NCBI RefSeq assembly: GCF_046159715.1
Contig: NZ_JBJXCT010000001.1
Location: forward strand, 186,001 to 250,000
Reading direction: 5' to 3'
DNA from: Pampinifervens sp037481935
Lineage (GTDB): Bacteria; Aquificota; Aquificia; Aquificales; Aquificaceae
Length of the DNA: 64,000 nucleotides
The notes under the pieces were generated by a model. It saw only the letters and a list, made by a program, of their open reading frames with translations. It did no database searches and was not told the origin of the DNA. Below, piece after piece: positions 47,534 to 53,181 of the stretch (positions within the stretch are counted from its first letter, which is position 1; each line of letters starts with the position of its first letter). The translations under genes and the position numbers were made by a program.

Positions 47534-47566
47534 ATTATAGTCTTGTTGCCAGGATTGTGCTATACT
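47534..47566. promoter_or_regulatory. Divergent promoter elements of the microprotein gene and tRNA-Val
   Basis: On the minus strand TATAAT (47539-47534) serves the 35-residue gene. On the plus strand TATACT (47561-47566) lies 11 bases before tRNA-Val. No good -35 element is seen for either. Confidence 0.4.
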
Positions 47567-47577
47567 ATTTACCTCCA

Positions 47578-47650
47578 AGGCGCGTAGCTCAGCTGGCAGA
47601 GCGCCTCCCTTACAAGGAGGAGGTCGGCGGTTCAAGTCCGCCCGTGCCTA
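47578..47650 (+). tRNA. tRNA-Val (anticodon TAC)
   Basis: The acceptor AGGCGCG pairs with CGTGCCT (one G-T pair), D arm GCTC/GAGC, anticodon arm CCTCC-CTTACAA-GGAGG, T arm GGCGG-TTCAAGT-CCGCC. Anticodon TAC, discriminator A, no CCA encoded. It is the first tRNA of the tuf-linked cluster. Confidence 0.96.
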
Positions 47651-47660
47651 TACACTTCTC

Positions 47661-47694
47661 TTGACTGAAAGTCCCGAAGGTAGTATGATATAAT
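47661..47694 (+). promoter_or_regulatory. Promoter of the tRNA-Thr/Tyr/Gly/Thr-tuf operon
   Basis: TTGACT (47661-47666), 17 bases, then TATGAT (47684-47689), with an overlapping TATAAT at 47689-47694. It lies between tRNA-Val and tRNA-Thr, so the remaining tRNAs and tuf have their own promoter. Confidence 0.65.
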
Positions 47695-47705
47695 ATTGCC
47701 CTTAA

Positions 47706-47777
47706 GCTGGCGTAGCTCAGTGGCAGAGCGCGGGATTTGTAATCCCGCGGGCGTGGGTTCGACCCCCACCGCCAGCT
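47706..47777 (+). tRNA. tRNA-Thr (anticodon TGT)
   Basis: The acceptor GCTGGCG pairs with CGCCAGC; anticodon arm CGGGA-TTTGTAA-TCCCG; T arm GTGGG-TTCGACC-CCCAC. Anticodon TGT reads ACA and ACG. Discriminator T, no CCA encoded. Confidence 0.97.
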
Positions 47778-47786
47778 CTGAGGTCA

Positions 47787-47873
47787 GGAGGGGTGGCCGA
47801 GCGGCCAAAGGCAGGGGACTGTAAATCCCCCGGGCTCCGCCCTACGCAGGTTCGAATCCTGCCCCCTCCACCA
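47787..47873 (+). tRNA. tRNA-Tyr (anticodon GTA), CCA encoded
   Basis: The acceptor GGAGGGG pairs with CCCCTCC; anticodon loop CTGTAAA gives GTA; a long variable arm (GGGCTCCGCCC) marks a class II tRNA. CCA is encoded (47871-47873) and directly followed by tRNA-Gly without any spacer. Confidence 0.97.
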
Positions 47874-47945
47874 GCGGGCGTAGCTCAGTGGTAGAGCAGC
47901 TGCCTTCCAAGCAGCAGGCCGTGGGTTCGAGTCCCATCGCCCGCT
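47874..47945 (+). tRNA. tRNA-Gly (anticodon TCC)
   Basis: The acceptor GCGGGCG pairs with CGCCCGC; anticodon arm GCTGC-CTTCCAA-GCAGC; T arm GTGGG-TTCGAGT-CCCAT. Anticodon TCC, discriminator T, no CCA encoded. It starts at the base after the CCA of tRNA-Tyr. Confidence 0.97.
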
Positions 47946-47958
47946 TTTTATTAAACTC

Positions 47959-48031
47959 GCCCAGGTAGCTCAGTAGGCAGAGCACACCCTTGGTAAGGGT
48001 GAGGTCGCCGGTTCAAGTCCGGTCCTGGGCT
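47959..48031 (+). tRNA. tRNA-Thr (anticodon GGT)
   Basis: The acceptor GCCCAGG pairs with CCTGGGC; anticodon arm CACCC-TTGGTAA-GGGTG; T arm GCCGG-TTCAAGT-CCGGT. Anticodon GGT reads ACC/ACT. Discriminator T; no CCA. Tuf follows after 18 bases. Confidence 0.97.
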
Positions 48032-48049
48032 TAATAAGGAGGTAAAAGG

Positions 48050-49267
48050 ATGGCAAAGGAGAAGTTTGTAAGGGAAAAGGAGCATGTGAACGTGGGCACC
48101 ATAGGGCACGTGGACCACGGAAAGTCTACACTCACCTCAGCCATAACCTGTGTGCTTGCAGCAGGGGTCATGCCAGGAGGAAAGGCAAAGTGCATGAGGT
48201 ATGAGGAGATAGACAAGGCACCAGAAGAGAAGGAAAGGGGAATAACCATAAACATCACACACGTAGAATACGAGACACCCAAGAGGCACTATGCCCACGT
48301 GGACTGTCCTGGACACGCAGACTACATAAAGAACATGATAACAGGAGCAGCACAGATGGACGGGGCAATACTGGTGGTATCAGCAGCAGACGGACCCATG
48401 CCCCAGACAAGAGAACACGTATTGCTAGCCCGTCAGGTGAACGTGCCATACATAGTAGTCTTTATGAACAAGTGCGACATGGTAGACGACCCAGAGCTAC
48501 TTGACCTTGTAGAACTTGAAGTAAGGGAACTTCTTTCCAAGTATGAATTTCCTGGGGATGAAGTGCCAGTGATTCGTGGTTCAGCTCTTGGAGCACTTCA
48601 GGAGCTTGACGCGGGCAAACCAGACCAGTGGTGCAACGCCATAGTAGAACTTATGAATGCACTGGACCAGTATATACCCACGCCACAGAGGGAAGCGGAC
48701 AAACCCTTCCTCATGCCCATAGAGGACGTGTTTACCATATCAGGGCGTGGAACAGTGGTGACTGGGAGAGTGGAGAGAGGGGTATTAAAGCCGGGAGAGG
48801 AAGTGGAGATAGTGGGGCTGAGAGAGGAGCCACTCAAGACAGTGGCCACATCCATAGAGATGTTCAGGAAGATACTTGATGAGGCGCTACCGGGGGACAA
48901 CGTGGGAGTGCTGCTGAGGGGAGTGGGCAAGGACGATGTGGAGAGGGGGCAGGTGTTGGCGAAGCCTGGGACAGTCAAGCCTCACAGGAAGTTCAGGGCG
49001 CAGGTATACGTGCTTAGCAAGGAGGAAGGTGGAAGGCATACACCCTTTTTCCTCAACTACAGGCCACAGTTTTACTTCAGGACGGCTGATGTGACTGGGA
49101 CGGTGGTAAAACTTCCTGAGGGTCAGGAGATGGTGATGCCGGGTGACAATGTGGAGATAGAGGTGGAGCTAGTCAAGCCTGTGGCTATGGAGGAGCAGCT
49201 CAGGTTTGCCATAAGAGAGGGTGGAAGGACTGTGGGTGCTGGTGTGGTCACTAAGATTATTGAGTGA
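48050..49267 (+). CDS. tuf: Translation elongation factor Tu
   Basis: The 405-residue GTPase delivers aminoacyl-tRNA to the ribosome. G1 GHVDHGKST, G2 RGITI, G3 DCPGH and G4 NKCD are present, and the three domains are complete. AAGGAGG precedes the ATG by 8 bases. It is preceded by four tRNA genes in the same order as E. coli thrU-tyrU-glyT-thrT-tufB, and followed by rpmG. Confidence 0.99.
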   Translation: MAKEKFVREKEHVNVGTIGHVDHGKSTLTSAITCVLAAGVMPGGKAKCMRYEEIDKAPEEKERGITINITHVEYETPKRHYAHVDCPGHADYIKNMITGAAQMDGAILVVSAADGPMPQTREHVLLARQVNVPYIVVFMNKCDMVDDPELLDLVELEVRELLSKYEFPGDEVPVIRGSALGALQELDAGKPDQWCNAIVELMNALDQYIPTPQREADKPFLMPIEDVFTISGRGTVVTGRVERGVLKPGEEVEIVGLREEPLKTVATSIEMFRKILDEALPGDNVGVLLRGVGKDDVERGQVLAKPGTVKPHRKFRAQVYVLSKEEGGRHTPFFLNYRPQFYFRTADVTGTVVKLPEGQEMVMPGDNVEIEVELVKPVAMEEQLRFAIREGGRTVGAGVVTKIIE

Positions 49268-49277
49268 GGTGTAAAAG

Positions 49278-49436
49278 ATGGCTGCAGTAAGAGAAATCAT
49301 AGTTCTTGCCTGCACAGAGTGCAAAAGGAGGAACTACTCCACCACAAAAAACAAGCAGAAGCATCCCCAGAGGATGGAGCTTAAAAAATACTGCAAGTGG
49401 TGCAAAAAGCACACACTGCACAGAGAGGTAAAATAG
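49278..49436 (+). CDS. rpmG: 50S ribosomal protein L33
   Basis: The 52-residue ribosomal protein is encoded by a frame too short for a common ORF cut-off. It starts MAAVREIIVLACTECKRRNY and has the zinc-ribbon pairs CTEC and CKWC, with the typical KKYCKWCKKHTLHREVK end. AGGTGTAAAAG precedes the ATG. Its stop codon TAG overlaps the first base of tRNA-Trp (49436). Confidence 0.95.
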   Translation: MAAVREIIVLACTECKRRNYSTTKNKQKHPQRMELKKYCKWCKKHTLHREVK

Positions 49437-49508
49437 GGGCGCTAGCTCAACTGGCAGAGCGCGGGACTCCAAATCCCGCGGTTGGGGGTTCGAGTCCTCC
49501 GCGCCCCG
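49436..49508 (+). tRNA. tRNA-Trp (anticodon CCA)
   Basis: The acceptor GGGGCGC pairs with GCGCCCC; anticodon arm CGGGA-CTCCAAA-TCCCG; T arm GGGGG-TTCGAGT-CCTCC (one G-T pair). Anticodon CCA, discriminator G as usual for tRNA-Trp. Its first base is the last base of the rpmG stop codon; secE starts 12 bases after its end. Confidence 0.97.
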
Positions 49509-49520
49509 CAGGAAAGAATC

Positions 49521-49712
49521 ATGGAGAGACTTAAAGAGTTCATAAGAAGTGTAAAGAGGGAACTTGACAAGGTTTCATGGCCCACAAGGAATCTTGTGCT
49601 GAAAGCCACAATAAGTGTTATAATATTTTCTTTGGCTTTTGGTATAAGCCTGTGGGTCTTTGACCTTGTGTTTACCAGGCTTATACACTTCTTGCTTTCT
49701 TTGAGGGGCTAA
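49521..49712 (+). CDS. secE: Protein translocase subunit SecE
   Basis: The 63-residue single-span subunit of the SecYEG channel has the family motif ELDKVSWPTR-LVLKAT followed by one hydrophobic segment. The start at 49521 (MERLKEFIRS) follows AGGAAAG; an ATG-in-frame 39 bases upstream lies within tRNA-Trp. nusG follows after 2 bases. Confidence 0.95.
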   Translation: MERLKEFIRSVKRELDKVSWPTRNLVLKATISVIIFSLAFGISLWVFDLVFTRLIHFLLSLRG

Positions 49713-49714
49713 GG

Positions 49715-50440
49715 ATGGATGAGTTTAAATGGTATGCGTTGCAGGTAGAGGCAGGCAAGGAGGCCACGGCAAGGGAAAACCTGCTGAAGGTGCTTGAGCT
49801 TGAGGGACTTCTCCAGCAGGTAGAGGATGTTATAGTGCCTGCAGAGGAAAAGGTGGTCATAAAGACTATGGGCAAGGAAAAATACAGGCTGTCTCTACTT
49901 GGCAACAACAGAGATATAAGTGTGCTTGGTAAAAAGGGAGTTACCACTTTCAGAATAGAGAATGGTGAAGTGAGGGTTGTGGAGAGCGTTGAAGGAGACA
50001 TATGCGTGGAGGCACCACCCATATCAAAGCCCGGTCAGAAGATAACCTGCAAGGAGAATAAAACCGAGGCAAAGGTAATCCTTGAATCAAAGATGTTCCC
50101 GGGCTATCTCCTTATCAAGGCTGTTATGAACGATGCCCTTATGAGGGCCATAGAGAAAACGCCTCATGTTTACAAGCCCGTTCTTGTGGGGGGAAGGGTT
50201 GCACCCCTTGACGAGAAGGAAGTGGAAAGGATAATCGCCTTTGTGAAGAAGGGTGTTAAACCTGTGCGAGTGCTCTTTGAAAAGGGTGACCAGGTGAGGG
50301 TTATAGAAGGTCCTTTCATGAACTTCACGGGCACTGTGGAAGAAGTTCATCCAGAAAAAGAAAAGGTGGTTGTTCTGGTGAGCATATTTGGAAGGCTTAC
50401 GCCCGTTGAATTAGATTATTCTCAGGTGGAAAAGCTATGA
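49715..50440 (+). CDS. nusG: Transcription termination/antitermination protein NusG
   Basis: The 241-residue factor binds RNA polymerase and couples transcription to Rho or the ribosome. It starts KWYALQVEAGKEATARENLL, the NGN domain, and ends with the KOW domain (GDQVRVIEGPFMNFTGTVEEV). Between them, about residues 48-115, is an inserted domain (VPAEEKVVIKTMGKEKYRL and onward) as known for Aquifex NusG; E. coli NusG has 181 residues. The stop overlaps the start of the coiled-coil gene by 4 bases. Confidence 0.96.
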   Translation: MDEFKWYALQVEAGKEATARENLLKVLELEGLLQQVEDVIVPAEEKVVIKTMGKEKYRLSLLGNNRDISVLGKKGVTTFRIENGEVRVVESVEGDICVEAPPISKPGQKITCKENKTEAKVILESKMFPGYLLIKAVMNDALMRAIEKTPHVYKPVLVGGRVAPLDEKEVERIIAFVKKGVKPVRVLFEKGDQVRVIEGPFMNFTGTVEEVHPEKEKVVVLVSIFGRLTPVELDYSQVEKL

Positions 50441-50931
50441 AGGAATGGATAGGTGGTGCAATAAAGAAGGTGACTCTTGAGCTCATCTATAACATAGTGG
50501 ACGAAAGGACAGCCGCTATTCTGGACAAGCAGGAAAAAGACAAACAAGAACTGTTGGGATACATAAGGAGGATTGAGGAAAAACAGGAAAAGGATAAGCA
50601 GGAACTTTTGGGGCACATAAGAAGGATTGAGGAAAGGCAGGAAAGGGACAAGCAGGAATTTCTGGAGAAGCATGAAAAAGACAAGCAAGAACTGCTGGCA
50701 TACATAAGAAGGATTGAAGAAAGGCAGGAGAAAGATAAACAAGAATTGCTGGGGCATATAAAATCACTCAGGGATGAATTCACAGAACGTCTCAACAGAG
50801 TAGAAGACAGACAGGAAAAGTATCAGGAGGAAACGAGGGCAGAATTGAGGCACATAAACCAGAGGCTTGATACTCTGATGAACATGCTCCTTACTCTTTA
50901 TATGGAAAGGAAAAAGGAGGAAAGAGGATGA
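50437..50931 (+). CDS. Coiled-coil repeat protein inserted between nusG and rplK
   Basis: The 164-residue highly charged protein is not a known member of this operon. After an N-terminal helix (1-32, KEWIGGAIKKVTLELIYNIV) it has repeats EKDKQELLGYIRRIEEKQ (33-50), EKDKQELLGHIRRIEERQ (51-68), an 11-residue short form ERDKQEFLEKH (69-79), EKDKQELLAYIRRIEERQ (80-97) and EKDKQELLGHIK (98-109), then a charged coil to the end. The 18-residue repeat plus an 11-residue unit fits a long helix with hendecad-type packing. It overlaps nusG by 4 bases and rplK by 4, so it is translated with both. Function unknown. Confidence 0.85.
   Translation: MKEWIGGAIKKVTLELIYNIVDERTAAILDKQEKDKQELLGYIRRIEEKQEKDKQELLGHIRRIEERQERDKQEFLEKHEKDKQELLAYIRRIEERQEKDKQELLGHIKSLRDEFTERLNRVEDRQEKYQEETRAELRHINQRLDTLMNMLLTLYMERKKEERG
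50533..50763 (+). repeat. Four 54-base tandem repeats with one 33-base unit
   Basis: The DNA encoding residues 33-109 of the coiled-coil gene repeats with 54-base period; one unit is 33 bases. Copies differ at a few positions. Confidence 0.8.
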
Positions 50932-51362
50932 AAAAGGTATCTGCAAAGGTTGAACTGATGCTGCCCGCCCAGCAGGCAACGCCTGCACCCCCTGTGGGTC
51001 CTGCCCTGGGTCAGCATGGTGTGAACATAATGGAGTTTGTAAAGCAGTTCAACGCTGCAAGCAAGGACTTTGAGCCGGGAACTGTTGTGCCCGTGGTGAT
51101 AACCATTTATCAGGATAGAAGCTTTAGCTTTATACTCAAAACTCCTCCGGTTTCTTACCTCCTCAAGAAAGCAGCAAAGCTCCAGAAAGGTTCTTCAGAC
51201 CCCAAAAAGCAAAAGGTGGGTAGGGTAAACCTTCAGCAAGTGGAGGAAATAGCAAAGCTTAAACTTAAAGATATGAATACGAAGGACCTCAGGGCTGCCA
51301 TGAGGCAGGTCGTTGGAACAGCAAGAAGCATGGGCATAGAAGTAGAAGGATGGAAGGAGTAA
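50928..51362 (+). CDS. rplK: 50S ribosomal protein L11
   Basis: The 144-residue protein binds the GTPase-associated region of 23S rRNA. It has the N-terminal proline-rich AQQATPAPPVGPALGQHGVNIMEF and the C-terminal RNA-binding domain. The ATG overlaps the stop of the coiled-coil gene. Length is normal. Confidence 0.98.
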   Translation: MKKVSAKVELMLPAQQATPAPPVGPALGQHGVNIMEFVKQFNAASKDFEPGTVVPVVITIYQDRSFSFILKTPPVSYLLKKAAKLQKGSSDPKKQKVGRVNLQQVEEIAKLKLKDMNTKDLRAAMRQVVGTARSMGIEVEGWKE

Positions 51363-51366
51363 AGCC

Positions 51367-52092
51367 ATGAAAAAGGGAAAAAGATACCAGAAATGTCTAC
51401 AGCTTTATGAGAAGGACTCCTTCTACACGGTAGAAGGGGCTGTGGAAGTTCTCAAGAAACTGCACGCAGAGTGTGGTCCGAAGTTTGACCAGACGGTGGA
51501 GCTTGCCATGAGGCTCGGGGTTGACCCCAAGTATGCGGACCAGATGGTGAGAGGCTCTGTTGTTCTGCCCAACGGGCTAGGTAGAGAGCTGAAGGTGCTT
51601 GTGCTTGCAGAAGGTGAGTATCAGAAAGTGGCAAAGGATGCTGGTGCAGACTATGTGGGTGGTGAAGACCTCATAAACAAAATAGCCAAAGAAGAATGGG
51701 TGGACTACGATGTGGTTATAGCCACTCCTGAAATAATGCCAAAGGTGGCAAGGCTGGGTAAGATACTCGGTCCCAAGGGTCTTATGCCCAACCCCAAAAC
51801 TGGAACAGTCACCACCAACATAAGACAGGCAATAGAAGAGGCCAAGAAGGGAAGAGTCGAATTCAGAGTAGATAAAACAGGAAATCTTCATATGCCCGTG
51901 GGGAAGATATCCTTTGAAGAACAGAAGCTCATTCAGAACATTTACACCGCCATAGATGCGGTGGTGAAGGCAAAGCCCCCTGGTGCGAAGGGTCAGTATG
52001 TGAAGGGCATGGCTCTCGCTCTTACCATGAGCCCTTCTGTGAAGCTGGATGTGTCCACAACGCTGAAAAGGCTTCAGGAGCTCGTAGCATGA
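51367..52092 (+). CDS. rplA: 50S ribosomal protein L1
   Basis: The 241-residue protein of the L1 stalk has the motifs FDQTVELAMRLGVDP-KYADQ and GKILGPKGLMPNPKTGTVT. In other bacteria it also controls its own rplKA mRNA. It follows rplK by 4 bases. Confidence 0.98.
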   Translation: MKKGKRYQKCLQLYEKDSFYTVEGAVEVLKKLHAECGPKFDQTVELAMRLGVDPKYADQMVRGSVVLPNGLGRELKVLVLAEGEYQKVAKDAGADYVGGEDLINKIAKEEWVDYDVVIATPEIMPKVARLGKILGPKGLMPNPKTGTVTTNIRQAIEEAKKGRVEFRVDKTGNLHMPVGKISFEEQKLIQNIYTAIDAVVKAKPPGAKGQYVKGMALALTMSPSVKLDVSTTLKRLQELVA

Positions 52093-52113
52093 TAAGAAAT
52101 ACAGGAGGCTAAC

Positions 52114-52647
52114 ATGAGAAAGAGTTGGGAACAGAAGGAACAAGTTATTAACTCCTATAGCGAGAGGATAGACAGGTCAAGCCTTGTAATCTTTTTTGAC
52201 TTTACGGGAATTGATGCTCAAGCTATCACAAGGCTCAGGGCGGATGTAAAGGAGGCTGAAGGAGAAGTGCTTGTGGGTAAAAACACCCTTTTCTACAGAG
52301 CCTTCATGAACACTGTTATGGCGGACCACAGAGAGGTTCTTACGGGACCTACCGCCCTTGCCTTCGCCTATGGTGACCCGGTCAGAGTTGCCAAAATGCT
52401 CTATGATTTTGTGAAGGAGATAGACAAGGAAAAGCCCCTCTCTAAAATAAAGGGGGCTTACATGCAGGGGAAGTTTTTAAAACCTGCAGATGTGCAAGCA
52501 CTTGCAGAGCTTCCGCCCAAGGAGGTGCTGGTCTCAAAGCTCATGGGAGCCATTCAGGGACCCATATACGCCCTCCTCATGGCTCTCAAGTCTGCACCTC
52601 AGAAGCTTGTGCTTACCATTAAGGCTTTAGAAGAAAAGAAATCTTAA
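52114..52647 (+). CDS. rplJ: 50S ribosomal protein L10
   Basis: The 177-residue protein is the base of the L7/L12 stalk; the ITRLRADVKEAEGEVLVGKNTL part is typical, and the C-terminal helix binds L12 dimers. AGGAGG precedes the ATG by 6 bases. There is no long leader upstream, so the L10-box autoregulation of E. coli is not obvious. Confidence 0.97.
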   Translation: MRKSWEQKEQVINSYSERIDRSSLVIFFDFTGIDAQAITRLRADVKEAEGEVLVGKNTLFYRAFMNTVMADHREVLTGPTALAFAYGDPVRVAKMLYDFVKEIDKEKPLSKIKGAYMQGKFLKPADVQALAELPPKEVLVSKLMGAIQGPIYALLMALKSAPQKLVLTIKALEEKKS

Positions 52648-52662
52648 TAAGGAGGTATAGAC

Positions 52663-53052
52663 ATGGCAACACTTACCATTGACGAGATCGTTGAAGCCAT
52701 AGGCAACATGACCCTGCTTGAGGTTTCAGAGCTCGTCAAAAAGCTTGAGGAGAAGTTTGGCGTGTCTGCAGCAATGGTGGCTGCAGCACCTGTGGCAGCA
52801 GCCGGAGCACCTGCAGCTGGAGCACCAGCGGCTGAGGAGAAAACAGAGTTTGACGTAATCCTGAAGTCCCCTGGAGCCAACAAGATAAACGTCATTAAGG
52901 TGGTCAGGGAGCTCACGGGGCTCGGCCTCAAAGAGGCAAAGGACCTTGTGGAAGGCGCTCCCAAACCTGTCAAAGAGGGAGTTCCGAAGGAGGAGGCGGA
53001 GAAGATTGCGGCAAAGCTGAAGGAGGCCGGTGCTGAAGTAGAGATAAAGTGA
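52663..53052 (+). CDS. rplL: 50S ribosomal protein L7/L12
   Basis: The 129-residue stalk protein has an N-terminal dimerisation part, an alanine/proline hinge (AAGAPAAGAPAAEEK) and the globular end (KINVIKVVRELTGLGLKEAK). AAGGAGG lies 8 bases before the ATG. A terminator and a new promoter follow. Confidence 0.98.
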   Translation: MATLTIDEIVEAIGNMTLLEVSELVKKLEEKFGVSAAMVAAAPVAAAGAPAAGAPAAEEKTEFDVILKSPGANKINVIKVVRELTGLGLKEAKDLVEGAPKPVKEGVPKEEAEKIAAKLKEAGAEVEIK

Positions 53053-53084
53053 ACTCATCCTTATGAGAGGGTTTTATAAGGCTC

Positions 53085-53117
53085 ACCCCCTGTGTATGCA
53101 GGGGGTATTTTGTTTTT
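53085..53117 (+). terminator. Rho-independent terminator after rplL
   Basis: ACCCCCTG (53085-53092), a six-base loop, CAGGGGGT (53099-53106), then ATTTTGTTTTT. Upstream (53054-53080) two overlapping small hairpins, CTCAT/ATGAG and CCTTAT/ATAAGG, exclude each other and may modulate it. Confidence 0.88.
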
Positions 53118-53120
53118 GTG

Positions 53121-53149
53121 TTGACAGCTTTAGAATACCGGTGTATAAT
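53121..53149 (+). promoter_or_regulatory. rpoBC promoter, full consensus
   Basis: TTGACA (53121-53126), exactly 17 bases, TATAAT (53144-53149), 32 bases before the rpoB ATG. It lies just past the rplL terminator. Confidence 0.9.
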
Positions 53150-53181
53150 TATAAGTTTATCCTATCTTAGAGGGTTGAAAG

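Noticed and set aside
49482..49520. Upstream start of secE.
   Set aside because: It would begin inside tRNA-Trp; the start at 49521 gives the normal SecE N-terminus.
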